A stretch of 64,000 bases of DNA from Paratinospora sagittata (lineage: Eukaryota > Streptophyta > Magnoliopsida > Ranunculales > Menispermaceae). The first letter of the stretch is position 1. Every line of letters starts with the position of its first letter. A model generated the notes under the pieces. It saw only the letters and a list, made by a program, of their open reading frames with translations. It searched no databases and had not been told where the DNA came from. This document shows, in pieces, positions 9,874-24,800 of the stretch. Where the stretch lies: contig CM069607.1 in NCBI GenBank assembly GCA_035771175.1, positions 4,447,501 through 4,511,500 on the forward strand, read 5' to 3'. Made by a program: the position numbers and the translations under genes.

Positions 9874-12800
9874 ATGAGGTACGGTAAGGAGGAACCCCCA
9901 GTCAGTATTGAACAGGTGAGCACAAGAAGTTGTTTCTGGTTTCAAAGTGATTGCAATTTCTTTGAAACCTTGAGAAGTTTATTTTGCTTGTCAGACAAAT
10001 TGTGCATTAATATTTTATTTGCACATTATCAATATCGATAGTATATTTCTAACTACGCAAGCTTATTTGTTTACTGTTTCTAGTTCAAATTGATTCAAAG
10101 ATTGAGCTGATAAAGATTAATTAACTTGAAAAAAAAGGGTAGCCTAGTGCATGAAGCTTTTGCTTATGTGTGGTCTCGAGAAAGGGTCGAGCTATTTTTA
10201 GGTCCATTGTACACGACCTTACTTTGCAAAACAGGAGGCTATTTCCAGGACTTAAACCTATGAACACCCACATGGAGACAACTCTTATTGTTGCGTTAAG
10301 TAGAATAAAAAGTGATAAGTGCTACAATGCAAAAGTTAAGAAAGATACCTGGAAGGCCATGTCTTATATTGAGAAACATAAAATTTCTCATGTTTTGCTA
10401 CATTAGATCTATTCATGAATTAACAACATATGCTTGCATTCTTCATGGGAGGTATAATGCAAGTTTGAGCATATAAACATCCTAAATTTACTAGCATCCT
10501 TGATATCGTAATATTTTGAAATAACAATGAATGCACAAGGGAAACCAAGGGAAGGAGACTTGTTGGGAACAATGACAAAAGGATTAATACTAATTTATCT
10601 TGTGCTTCCTTGTGTATCATGAGATGTTATTTAACTATAGGAAACTGAATAAGACTCCTTAGATACTTGGAGTGCCTGCATGAAAAATAATGGACCTCAA
10701 TGGTTAAAATCAATAAACAAGCGTTGGATCAAAGGAAGAAACAAAGGAGAAGTGAAAGAGATAGAAAGAAGAAATTGGAAGAACAAGTGAATGGTGGCTC
10801 CTTCTGTATTGCAACCCTTCTCTCTTAATATTTAAATATTGAGTAAGATACAAACATAAATCTACCCCTATGTCCTATTTAGGAAAAACATGCCTGGCAA
10901 AGCTGGAGTATGCACATAAAACATGCCTAGCTTGGAAATCAATGTTGACAATAATAAATTCCTAGCTAAGGGCTTAATCAAAATTCATCTAATCGATTCT
11001 CTTACTCATGTTTTACTTTTTTGTACTAGGCAATTGACTTAAATTTAGCAGTGGAAGAGTTGCACAAACTTGGTTGTCAGGAGCTTAATAAGTTACTGAA
11101 GGATTCCGAAAGTTTTACCATACAACATAGCACTGAAAAAGGATCATTGATTCAGGTAATATGTCCTTTTTATTTTAGCTTTCTACTTGTCTTCAATATA
11201 AAGGTTTTGAAATTATATTATTATTTTAGGTTGATATGGAAAGACTTGCTTGGTATTTACCTCTCCACCTTATTGCGGTGCTTCTCTCACCTGGAGGAGA
11301 TGAAATCCGTTTGCGATATTTGCTACGTGGTTTTCGGCTTTTGCATTCCTTAAGCGAGCTTGCATCTCGGCATACCAAACTTGAGCAGGTTGGTTACACT
11401 GGTTGTAGCAATTTTCCATTTCAACGAATTATTTAGTTATTTATTTTTTATATTTGTGGCAAAAGGGGTACCTATGGTGTTTTCAGCGTGTTTTAGTATG
11501 GATTATTGAGGAACCTGAACCAAAGAGAGAGAGAACAAACTAAAAAAGCTTACCTGTCTAATCAAATGTGACCCATCCAATTACAAAGTACTGAATTGTT
11601 TATGAAATGAATCTTTTATTCAAGTTGTTAGGTTCGCTTTCCATTTATTGAAACTTATATGTTTACTTGTGAATGCATTACCCAAACTCTTTACTTTAGT
11701 CCAACATACCCGTGTCTAACACTTCGTGATACGACATGGGTACGAGATATGTGTCCGACACTTTGGAATTTGAAAGAGAAAGCATGAAAGAAGATAATGA
11801 TTAATAGGTGACAATTCTCTTAAGTGAGGGAACCTAAAGGACATTAAACGAGTGAAAAGAAGAAGAAAAGAACAACATGTAATATAGGCTTCATAGTAAA
11901 CATAACATTGTTCAAGTGCCTAAATCCAAATTCATAGACACATTTTGTCGAATCTTGTATCCTAGAATTTGAAAAATGAACAAGTTGGACCTCTAGATAT
12001 GTACTCGTATTCGACACCCATATCGAAGTCTAGGTAACATAGCTTGTCAATATTCTATCTTCCAACCACATATTTGGGAGAAGTCTTCAATGGATCTAGT
12101 GAATGGTTAATGTTTTTGATTTTTTGGAAATGAAACTTGATGATATAGCTTGCTAAATGCAATTATGCAAGGAAAGTTGATAATATTACCAAGGCATCGG
12201 CCATTAGGTTCTATAGGAAGTAGCTTTTTGTCGAGAAAACCAGTAGGTAGAGTGAGGCAAGCTCAACTATTCTAATTTTTAAGCAAGGAATTTTCTAAAA
12301 AAAATTATAAAAAAGTTATGCAAAATGGAAGGGAGACATTTTCATTGAAAATGCCTCCCTCTCTTACTTTATGTCTTCTTTAAATTGGAGGGAGGCATTT
12401 ACTTCCCTTCCAATCCAAGTTTAAAACCAACGCTTGGTTGGCTGAGTGGCTCGAGGCTTTTGTCCTATGAAACGAGGTCACGAGTTCGACTCCAACCCTT
12501 ATCAACGTTGGCCACTGGGGTGTCTCCCACTCGATTTCGCCAGGGGCCTTAGTGGATTAGTCGGGCTGAAGGTCCGGATACCACTAAGTTGTCAAAAAAA
12601 AAATAAATCAAAGTTTAAAAAATATATTTGGAGGCGGGTTCTTATGAAACTGCCTCCATATTGAGATATGAAAGAAATGATGTGGTATTCTAGGGTGGAC
12701 AAAATGGGGTAGTGGGAAATAGATATAAGAATTGGGCATTCAGGTAATTAAATATTGTATCAAGGGTAATATGTTGATTTTTTTTTTTGGCAATTCTTTT

Positions 12801-15800
12801 TATTCTATAAATTTCTTTTGTTTATCTAAGCAAGGTCAACATGTAGAAAGTACGATCCTTGAAATTTTTTTTTGAGTAGTTGTTTCTCATCCCTTTTTTG
12901 TGCTTTCAGATTTTGCTTGAAGAGGTGAAAGTAACGGAACAAGTACTGGACCTAGTATTTTATATGCTCGTGCTTCTTGCCCGTTTTGAAGAGGTTAACA
13001 TTTATTCTATCATGGGTTTCTCCTATTTTTCGTGTCCTTGTACTTTCTTATAGGACTCTGCTTTGTGATATAGGAAAATCATGTTGCAAGTTTCCCACCT
13101 CTTTTGCATTCATCGCTTGTGGCATGCAGCTTTCATCTATTGACTGGATATATTTCTTCTCAGTGGCAAGAACTTGTTCATGTTTTGCTTGTGCATCCAA
13201 AGGTATCTTTTGATCTTGTACTATATTAGTGTGTTTTCTTTTCTTTTCTTTTTTTCTTTTTCTTTTTATCTTATGGGTATTAACTACCATTAGATTCTGT
13301 AGAAAGCAGTAATGCAACTTTAAGTCTATAAAGTTGTATGCTTCATGATTTTACCATGCAAGTTCATGGGTTTTTATTTATTTTTTATCCCAACAATCAG
13401 TACTAGTATTTGATGAACCTTGTGTATACTCAACTTTTTTTTAGTAGAAACATGAAGGAATTTTATTAAGATGAGCCAAACCAAAACAACCCAATCTTTG
13501 TACCAGTGGTACAAAGCCTAGAAAAAAAAGACAGAGAGGAGAACACCAAAAGAAAACACCAGAAGAGAGCAGCAAAAACATAAACCAAGCAAGAAGCCGA
13601 CACACAAGCCCAACCCAAGAAAAAGAAAAAAGAAAAAAAAACCAACATAAAAACTCAAACCCTCTGATCCATGCGAGAGGACCAATTGGAGAACCAACTT
13701 GCCACCGAATAACCTTTTGAAAAAGGGGACGCGAAAACCCAAGAACTTGCCAAAAGTTTAGTCTCATCCCACAATTGAGTTTCCTCCTTTGCCACATCAT
13801 TAAAAATTCTGCGATTTCGTTCCAACCATACTACCCACACCGTCACATAGAAAGCAATAGCACCTACTTCCTTATCACGAGAAGAGAGGTGAGGAATATG
13901 GTGAAGGGAGAGACATTCAATCAAGTTGTTTGTGGGGAAACATCTCATTCATAGAGAAATCCTTCCACCTGAGCCAAATCCTTCTAGTTACCCTGCATTT
14001 GAAAAATAAATGCTCCAAAGTCTCACCATCCTGCATACAGAGCAAACAACAATGGGGAGAGAGACACATGGAAAGAAAGTGTTTCTGAAGTACATCGCAA
14101 GAATTGGCCTTGTTATGGGCAACAAGCCACCCAAACACCTTGACTTTGGATGGAACATGCACATTCCAAACACATGAAGCAATGGAGAGATCTAAACATG
14201 GTTGTCAGTCCATTAAGAACCGAAAATAAGATTTACAAGAAAAAGCCCCTGAGGCGTCGAGTGTCCATGTAACTGCATCATGATTGTTATTAAAGCTAAT
14301 TTGCTGAAGCCTAGGTAGAAGGGTAGTAAGTTCGTTTTCAGTCTCAACCCTTTAAATTCTAGAGCCTCTGTCCAAATCTCTAGCTTAACATTTATTCCAG
14401 ATGCAGTTTCATAAATCAATACTATATCATCGACAAATAACATACGCCATGGAATATTTTCTTGGATATGTTTAGTCAATTCATCCATTACTAGTGCAAA
14501 AAGGTAGGGCTTTAAGGCAAATCCTTGGTGTAATCCTACTGTAATTGGAAATTCATTAGTTTCACCTATTGTTGATTTTACAATGGTCCTTGCCCCATCG
14601 TACATGTCTTTTATCAATTCAATGTACCTAGTAATAACTCTTTCTTTCCTTAATACCCACCATATTATTTTTCTAGGTTCTTTATCATAGGCTTTCTCTA
14701 AATCAATAAAGACCATATGGAGGTCTTTCTTCTTCTCCCTATATCTCTCCATCAATCTCCTTAATAAATAAATAGCTTTCATAGTTGTCCTAGGCATAAA
14801 TCCAAATTGAATGTTTGACACCAAAGTTTCAGCTCATATTCTATTTTCTATTACTCTCTCCCACAATTTCATTGTATGGCTCATCAATTTAATCCCTCTA
14901 TAATTTTCACAATTTTGAATATCTCCTTTATTTTTATATATGGGTATTAAGATGTTTTTTCTCAAACCATTGGGCAGTCTCTCCTAGTTGCTACAATCTT
15001 GTTAAACAATTTGGTTAACCACAAGATTCCAATTTCCCCTAAGCTCTTCCAAACCTCAATAGGAATCGCATCTAGTCCTAAAGCCTTTACAATTTTCATT
15101 TTTCTCAAAACATTTTTTACCTAAGCATGCTAATTCTACAAAAGAATTTATTTTCGTTAGTTTCCCCTAGGTTATCAAGCCCTTCTACATTTAATTTTGC
15201 TATAATGATTTTTATTTAATAATTTTTCAAAATAAGTTTTCCATCACTCTTTTATCTCTTTTTCTTTTACTAAGATACTTTCATCTTCACTTTTAATACA
15301 TTTAATATACTTTGTGCTCTGTACTTCTTGTACTCTATATGATGTTCATGGAAGCCTTCTTAATAAAATTTTCTGTTTTGTTTCCTCTAAAAAATAAATT
15401 TAATATAGTCAATATCTTTTATCTTTTTTTTTTTTCTCCTCAGTTTTGCTAGTTTATATATTGTCTTTTCACATTCTTTTGTATCTTATGTAGTGTAGAA
15501 ATCATCGTACGCTTTAAATTTAGCATTACATACCACTTTTTTAGCTTCTTTTTTTTGCATTCCTGTAATTTTGAAAGCTTTCTGCATCTTCATCCTGTTG
15601 CCAAATTCTGTAGTTTGTCTTTTTGATGAGCCTTATATATGTCTAGCATTATTATTCGGTGTTCAATGTCATTTGTTCTATTTTTTTCTCTTTTTTTTGT
15701 GGGGTGGGGAGTAGGGGTGGATTGCATTATTGCTTGCATCATACAGTCGTACTGCTTACCGCTGATCATGGCATGTTCAATGGCAGGTTGATGTATTTAT

Positions 15801-18800
15801 GGATGTAGCTTTTGATGCTGTGCTGCTTGATATTAAACTTCTTCAAACTAAACTATCAGCATTTGATTGGGATATTTTATGCCAAAAATCTTATGCTCCA
15901 TCCGTCGAAAAAACAACACACAATCTCTGCCAGCAATGTGAGGCTTCATTGCAGTTTCTACAGTCCTTGTGTCAACAGAAAGCTTTCAGGGAGCGCCTTC
16001 TGAGGAACAAGGTTATTATGTATATCTTATATCTTGTTTATACAGAAATGTTGAATTTGGATTAAAATATTTATCTATTTTATGGGATTTTGTCCATGTA
16101 GCATACTGTGGCATGGGAAACCTGAGGTATCTAGTATCTACCAAGTAGATCTTGACAACTTAAATTGTATTGTGATATTTGGTTGCAGTTACATTTTCAT
16201 GCACCTCTCCAAAAGAAATCTTGTCAACCATTAAGTTGTAGGGTTAATGATCATATAACACAACTAAAAGAGCGGCATCTTATATACATTACAAATTAAT
16301 TTTTGTGATCAACTTATCCTAAGGAAAGCTTTCATGCATCACCACATGCCACTAATTTCTCAACGTAGTTATAATCCAATCGGATTTGAACTATTGTGAC
16401 AGATTTTAATGTATTTTGATGTCATTTTGCTGAAACATCCCATCTCAGGAACTCTGTAAAAATGGGGGAATTCTTTCACTGGCTCGAGCTGTACTGAAGT
16501 TGGATATCCCACCACATTTTAGAGGTTCTTCTAGAGTTTTGGCTGCAGTATCCAGGCTGAGGTCTAGGATCCTCTCTGTTGTAAGTTCCAAGTGATCTAC
16601 ATGGTCCATCATGACATCTATTGAACCTTAAATTACATTTTAAATCGGTTTTTGCTTACTTTCTGGTGATATCTAAGGTAAAATAGCTTAGTTAGCTACA
16701 TTTTCATTCATGCAGTTGTTGCAGCTGTGTGAGACAGAAAGCATTTCTTACCTGGATGAGGTTGCCAGCTCTCCAAAAAGCAAGCTATTAGCAGAATCTG
16801 TTGCTGTAGAGGTTAGTTCAATTGGTTTATGGGGAATGAGGTTGAATGGGTGCATATTCATTGGCTCATTATCCTTTCATCAAATTGTAAATGTAGGCTA
16901 ATAATAATGGTATTTGCGTGTTCTGCAAGTTCATAATATTGCCCCATCACATTCTGAGTTCCAACTGGAATATCTGTGTGAAATTGACACTATTGACTAA
17001 TAGCAGCCAACCATCAACTTCTTTTCTGAACTCTGGCCAAAATATTTCTTTAGCCAGAGGATTGCAATTGATGATTGATCAGTCTGTTGACATTCATTGA
17101 GATCAAATTTTTTCTAGGAGATATCCTTGATTGTATGCACAGTGCCTGGCATCACATGTGCAATACGTTTAGTGTTCATATATTTAGGTCTTCTATGTGA
17201 TCTGCCAGTTGGGTGTCCTAGAAATTTCCTTCTCTTTATGGTTCCTTTTGTTGCCAAGCCGCTTACTATTGATTTTACCATGGTGTAGGTTCTCAACTTA
17301 TTGAAGACTGCTTTTGGCAGAAGAGGACAACTTAGTAATTCATATGAGAGCGGTGATCCAAGGGGTCTTGTACTTCTCAACTCGATGCGTCTAGTTGATA
17401 TCTTTTCAGATGATTCAAATTTTAGAAGCTTCATCACTACTAAGATTGTAAGCATCAATATTTTCCTTAATGTCTGAATCATACCAAGTAGTATTGCTCT
17501 TTTAGTGGCAACTATCTTCAATATTTTTGAGAATATTGACATGCTATTATCTCACTCTGTCTGGGAAGACAATGTTTTTAAATCTTTTTTTTTTTTGTAA
17601 GAAGAAACAAGAGTATTTATTAATATCATAGTAGCGAACAGTACAACCCACCAGCGTACAAGTACTCAAACAAGCTAATTAATTAATATCATAATGCTTT
17701 TAAAGCAAACATTATGGTTCCACATTAAATGGATCTTGATCATGGAAAGTCAATCGTATGCACATTGTTAACTCCAAAAGTTTGATGTTAAATAATGGTT
17801 CTACTAGTTGGTTCTAGATTATTCAACCTCAAGTCATTTTATAGTGGAGTTGAAAATGTCAAAATGGAGAAGATTATTTTATGCTAGTTTCTGTAGCTTG
17901 GATGAAGGGCGCAACACTAAGAATTGTCAAGGAAGTGATGAGGTGGTTGTGGGTTTGAGTTGTGCAAACAGTTTTTCCACGCAGAGTAAAGCCATATACA
18001 ATAAACACAAAGGTGGTCCAACCCTTCTCTGGGACCCGTATAGGTGGGAGCTTTGTGCACTAGGCTGCCCTTTGCTTGTTCTTTCCAACCGGGTGCCCAT
18101 GAGGGTCCCATTTTAGGAACCCATTATTGTGTCTATATTTCACAAGCTTGTGCCTATGTCACAATTTCATCTCTCATCAGCCATCATTAATAAAAAAAGA
18201 TGTTTGGGTGGTACACATTGTTGCCACCTTAAGCAAAGATGTCTTTATTTATTTTTTTGTTTAAAAAAAACAAGTTTTTATAGGTTTTTGGATGCATGGA
18301 GAGAAAAAAAAAAGAAAAAGGTTCAAGGCATGGTTATATGAATCCCAATTCAAATTACGATTCATGATTCAATTCAAGGAAGAACTATTCAAAATCTTAA
18401 CATGAATTTTGAATACCCTATCAAATCCAAAAATACTAAGTGTAATTATCATAAAAATTGAAAATGCATTTATTATATATCTTATCTTTCGAATATTATC
18501 CATTTTAAATTTGTTATGTCATTTTGAGAATATATTTACTGAAAAATACTTTTGATATGACTTGTGACCATTTAACTTAGTTGAAAATTTCAGACAATCT
18601 TAAATTTTTATGAGGATGAGTTCTTCAACAAGAAAAAAAAAAACTCTGAATTCAGTTTGTCTCAATATTCATAACCTAGTGTAACTTCCTTAAGTTTATT
18701 CATCTTACCTTGATAAATATTTACATGCATGATTCATGTACTGTACTTGAATCTTATGATCATTGATTTAAATCTTGTTTCAATTTGGCAAGCTCCAAAA

Positions 18801-21800
18801 CGATTCAATTTCTGATTCAAGATTCTAAGTGCTGACAACTATAGACTAAGGTATTCCTTTTATAGCTCTTAAAAAATAATTATGTATCAACAGTTTAAAA
18901 GCTGGTGAAAGTTCAAAAACTAATGGAAAAGGCCCAATGCTCAACATTGCTGTTAAATGCTTGTAGCTTTTTTGTAATGCTTTTAAACTGCATGCGAAGT
19001 TGTTATTGGTCTTAAATTGTCAAATAAGATTGCAAATCATCTTATTCCTCATGCCTTACGATAACCAATAATTTCTTTTTTGTCAGAATTATTAAATATA
19101 CAATAAATACCTGCCGTTAAATACTTAAAGCTGCCTTTTGGCTTTAGAGTATTACATCCAAATTCTTACTGTGAAATACTTAGAAGATGTAGAGCAGCTT
19201 CCAAGTTTAACGTACTGGCTGGTTTTGCTGCAAATCTTTTCCTTTTTTCTTGGGATTATTACATCATCCAAATATGGCTCTTTAAATTTGTAATACTGTC
19301 ACTTTATGCTAACTTGTCTAAATCTATAATATGTTCTTCTGGTTTCTAATTCTGTAGACACAAAATTGAAGAATGTGAAATATAGTTTATCTTTTTTACT
19401 CAAGATTTGAATTGTTTATATGTATATGATTTTTTTTAAAGTGGACATTGATGTCTTCATACTATTGCTGGCAATTAGAAAGTGGAGTGAAAAATGGGCA
19501 AGAAAAAGAAAAATGCTTGTAGCTTTTTTATATTTATCTTTTCCAAATTTGACAATTTTATTGACTTCTCTCTTGCCAGACACATGTTTTGGCTGAAATA
19601 CTATCACCTCCTCAACAAGAATTCTTATCCAACTGGTGCTCTACGGATCTTCCTGCAATGGAAGAAGATGCTACCCTTGAGTTTGACCCATTTGTGGCAT
19701 CTGGAGTGGTTTTGGAATTGCTTTGTGCTGGTCTTGCGACATCTTCCCTGTTGACTGATGCTAATACAGAGTGCACTTTCAACCTAAACACTGTGCCACA
19801 GGTTTCTTATGCACAGCAGAGAACATCTTTGTTGGTGAAAATAGTAGCAAATCTCCACTGTTTCGTTCCCAGCATCTGTGCAGGTGACCCCTTTACTCAA
19901 AGTCTTGTTGGATCTCTCTGTTAAGTTCTGCAATTGCCTTTTTTTTTTATTTTCCTTTTTTTTTCCTGTAAATATAAGTAGTGATAAACATGAAAACATT
20001 GGGCTAAAGCACCATCCGAAGTTCAAACCATGCATCTCTTTGTGCACCTCTGGTGCTTATTTTCTCTGTATTTTGTTTGCCTTATTAATATATCTGTTTG
20101 TTTTCTCTCAAAAAAAAAAAAAAAAACCATGCATCTCTTTCTGACATTAGTCTGCCAATTAAGAACAAGTTGTTTGAAGATGAGGAAAATCTAATGGACT
20201 ATCAATCTTGGCAGAAGTGAGATATAAAACAGCTGAAATCCAGGTTTTCTGTCAGACTTTGTTCATACGATAAAAGCCAAAACATTCTATTCACAGATAT
20301 AAGTTGATCAACAGTAAAGGAGTTTAGGGAATTTGTCCAAAACAAGTAAACAACTAGCCAACAAGCACGAGGAATGAAAATTATCAAAATTTCTCCAAAT
20401 TATGAATTAGTTCTAGGTAAAACATTGAAATATCTTAATTTCTGACTTGACCTTTGAGCACAATCCCCATATCAGTCAAACTGTTTTAGCATATCAAAGC
20501 TGCTTCTGCTGCTAGATTATACTTGGAATTCTTGGGAACAGTATGAGTATTGATATTCTGCTTGTTGTCAGTAGAAACTACTACATGTTTGATAAGAAAT
20601 ATTGCAGTCACCAATGCTTATGTTTTTAAAACTTCAAGTAATCTTTGGAGTCCACCCTTGAAATCCTCCAGCCAAAAGGCTTTATTGTATGTTAAGAGAT
20701 CATCTTAGACGAGGCTCTTGGAACTCCTAGAATCCCTAGCAGGGGATTAGAACTTAAAGCCTTCAGAGACAAGCTCTTGCTAGTTTTCCACCAAGTATTT
20801 TTTGTCATTCTGATTTTCGAGCTTTACGTTGCATTCCACAGAGCAAGAGAGAAATCTATTCTTCAACAAATTTCTTGAGTGCTTGCAAGTGGAGCAACCT
20901 AAATCTTCATTTGAGTCTGTATTAAATTATGATGTCCAAAAGGCTGCTACAATTTGCAAAAACCTGGGTAATTATCTCACTCTAATGGTATGTCCATATT
21001 ATCAAAGTGATTATCTTTTTACATCTGAGTTAAAATAAACGTACAGGTTCCTTATTGGATCATGCCGCGTCTTTAATTCCTAGCTTTCTGAATGAGGACG
21101 ATGTGCATCTTTTAAGGTACGACTAGGCGGATTTTTGCTATCTATAATGTTTTTTCTAAATTGCCCTTTGCATTATAAATATATTAATAGCATTTGCAAC
21201 CATTTGGGATTTTATTGTTGATAACGACGTTTCCTCTCAAACTGATGTGCGTGCTTCTTAGAATATACATGTTTTTCTAATTATGGAGGGCTTACCCACA
21301 TTAATGGCACTAGCTCCATAGAATGAAAACTCCTTAACCTTCCTCAAACTTCTGTTGAATTTTTTAATTTTATTTTCTAATCACTTTATCAAATTAGACT
21401 TGAATAAAAAAACACCCACACAACTTCAACTTCACATATTGTTGGATACTGTCCCTAACCAAAGAAAATAAAATAAAATAGAGTCGCTAGAGAGAAAAAG
21501 ACAATAAAGTTTGAACACTCCAATATTTACCTACCCAACTGTTCAAATCTTTCTCCAACTACATTAGATTGGCTACATGAATCTGCTTCCTCTACTCCAT
21601 CAAGGTTTAAGTTGATAGTTATAGTAGAAGTAGTTATATCTTTCAAAATTGTCTCTATCCATGACATTTTAGTCTTCCTTTACCTTTGTCCTTTATTATC
21701 TCTTATCCCACACTCTAATATTTACCTTTTTATAGAACACAAGGAATTAACATCTTTCCATACATGGATAGCATCCAATCAGGGTGGCGAGAACACTGGA

Positions 21801-24800
21801 ATGTGGTTTATTTTGCAGTATTATGGTCGATTTGGAAGGAAAGAAATAGGAGAGTTTTTGAGAGTGAAGAGAGGTAGGTGGGGAGGACTTGGGAGAGCTC
21901 ACATTTGCTTGCCTCTTTTTGGGTAGCAAATAGCAAATTGTCTAAGGGGGTACTCTATAAATGATTGAGTGAGGGGTTGGCACAACATTGTAAATTCTAA
22001 ATGGGATTTGAGGAAACCTTGTTCTCTATCTACACTGTCATTGTATATTGCTTACTTTACTATTTGTAATATAGTACTTTCTAGTTTCATTTAAAAAAAA
22101 AAAATACCTTTTTATAAACTATTTGTTAATCTATTCAATAGTCGTAAAAAGAAATTAATGTTTAAGGAATCCAGGTAATAAGCCAACTCTGATGATCTTA
22201 CCCTTTGAGTTGATATTAAATGCAATATTTCCTCATTCTTATATATAATGGAGTAAGCCTTAGCAATCTAAACTCCTTTCTAAGTGAAAATCCTGATATT
22301 GTTACTTCAATGTTGTGTTCAGTTTGTTCGTCAATCAGTTACAGGTATCAATTACTCCTTCACAGTTTGAATTTGACACTAACCTAGTCCAGGTAAAAAG
22401 GCGTTCAATGTTTACAGTGTTCTAATTATATACTTCTTCTGTTTATGTTGTATTCATGGGATTTGGGGTTTATATTAACTTGTTAGGTTCTCACATAATT
22501 CCTAGGAAAGCTGAACGCTCTACCCTCCCATTGTATTGCAGGAGCAAATTCAGGAAAACAACTTTAAGGATTCACTTGTCTGGGATAAGTTTTCTACACT
22601 TGATACTGGCAAATGCCATCAGGTGAATACATGTTTCCTACATGTTTCCTACGCTTGAAATAATAAATTGATGTGATGTTTCTCAGCTACTTGATCAAAT
22701 TGAGGTTGTTTGAAGTTAGAACCAGAGGTTGGAAACATTGTCATTACTGTGAGAGTTGGAGCTTTGCAAGCTCTGTAAGATTTGGTTGAGTCAACTCAGT
22801 GACTCATATGAGTCCTGAGTTCTTGATAAAATCTTTGATAAACTTTAAGTTTTTAGTTAAAACTCTTTAGAAATAAAGAGTATGACTTGACGGAGCCACA
22901 GATACCCAATTAGTTCTCCAACCATAGTTTGATATTTCCTTGGTTATTTCTCAATACTATCTAAGAAAAATGTTTGATTTCCATAGGAGAGCCAAAGTAG
23001 AGTGGGGCACACATCACATCTAACAAGAAAACTGGACACAAAGGTGCAAGAAGTAGCTGCAGAATTGAGACATAAAAGTGAAGATCTAAAAGAAGGAACC
23101 TCAGAAAGCTCACCCTTCCCAGATGATATGTCGGAGATAAATGGTAGGAAAGAGAAACCAGTGATGACAAGGAGTGCATCTGAATCTTTTAGAGAGATTG
23201 ACAAAGACAGCCGGAATGTTGAAACAAGTGGCTCAGATGCAAGCTCTACAAGAGGAAAAAGTTCTCTTGATCAAATTATAGATAATGTTGAATTTACTAA
23301 ATTAAGCGAAAATGCTAATGAAAGTGGCTTCAGGGGGAATGAAGAAATTGAAAAGAGTGAAGTTACAAATGGAGAAGAAAAACAACGGAGGAAACGGAAG
23401 CGAAATATCATGAATGATAAACAGATTACATTGATTGAGCGGGCACTCTTGGATGAGCCAGAAATGCAGCGAAATGCAGCTTTGTTGCAGTCATGGGCCG
23501 ATAAATTAAGCATTCATGTAAGTTATTGCAATCAGTTTTTTTTTTATTGATATCTATTTACTTTTTCCATAAATGCAATACTTGCATTTGGTTTGGAGTA
23601 ATCTTTTTTCTGATACTTATATTGAGAAATGGATACAAGCCTTCCTCTAAAGAAGTTGCTGCTGCTGTGCTCTGCAGGGTTCTGAACTTACATCTTCTCA
23701 ACTGAAAAACTGGTAGGAAACTACGCTCTTATCTCTAGAATATTTCTTGCTTCCCCTGTGAGAAATATATATAGTCTTCTCCAAATGCTATTGTTCCACA
23801 TTTAATTCTTCTCCAGCTTCTCAGTAAGATAAATTTTTATTTAAGAATAAATTCCTAGCATTCTTCTTTACAAAGAAAAAGGTACCGTACTGAAAGCTAG
23901 CTTTTTCTGTGGTTGTTTTTAACTTTTTTCTTGTAGTGGTTAAGATAGCTTGTCACCATTTCTTTGCCAAGTTACTGCTGTTATTAACCTCCAAAGTTCC
24001 CCTCTTCCACTACTTTAAAATTCTTGGAATGACAATGACCAGAGTTTGAGTCTCCTTGGTGGCCTTTGGCGAGGTGGCAACGAGGACCCTTGAATTTCTT
24101 TTTCAATGAAACATTGATAAGGCAGACAGTTTATCGGAATAAGGAAAAAGGGGATATTCTCAAAACCCTCGGTTGCTGTTGCCAACCTTGCTACCCCGCC
24201 AATGAGCACTTGCTTTCCTTCACTATATCTACATCCCGGTTCTCTCCTACGGAGGTACCTTAGTCTTTGGCCCCAACATAGGTGCGGTGGGGATATTCTT
24301 TATGTGTGCGGGTGCACGGGCACAACATTCCCTACCGAGTGTAGGGTCAATCCCTCCTTGTACCCAATTTCATCACCCAAAAAAAAGAAGCGTACAATAA
24401 TAGTACAATGTTATGAACCATTCTCATTTTGGCAAGGTACACCATACAGGTTTTGGTGATGATGGTGATGTCGAACTGAAGTATGACACTGGTTAGATGA
24501 GTGTTACTCTTATTAGAGACCTGGCAGAAATTTCAGAACTTTCTTGAAGATCCTCGCCATTTGTAGTTGCCTATTGAAGTGCCTGCATTTTTGGAAATAA
24601 ATTTTATGGCTATTGCAACATATGTTACATGAACATCCCTGGATATCTGTATGTTTGTTTGGTTCGCTTTTTTTTTGGGTGGAGATTTTATTTTGTTTTA
24701 TTTTTTTCAACATTTATTTCAAGAGGGGTCTCCTTCAGTACATACATGAATAATAGTATGGATGGCATTACTGACAGGCTGAACAACCGGAAAGCCAGAC

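Larger units (their letters stand above)
17448..19579 (+). other. NDX intron 9
   Basis: A 2.1-kb intron with donor gtaagc and acceptor cttgccag. It carries the L1 insertion at 17583-17692 and the Au-like SINE. From 18.1 to 19.5 kb it is AT-rich and I see no exon or structured element. Confidence 0.7.

Noticed and set aside
12437..12500. tRNA-Ser-like head with A and B boxes
   Set aside because: The full cloverleaf cannot be formed and the element has a SINE body, A tail and target duplication.
13441..13800. Hydrophobic minus-strand frames that look like a membrane protein
   Set aside because: They come from the T/C-rich 3' UTR of an L1 fragment read in other frames.
19494..19579. Frame beginning MGKKKKNACSF as an alternative exon start
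   Set aside because: It only runs through the intron into exon 10 in a different frame from NDX.
24060..24380. GC-richer block in NDX intron 16 as a possible extra exon
   Set aside because: NDX is complete without it, the phase of the flanking exons joins directly (tg/g), and no frame resembles NDX.
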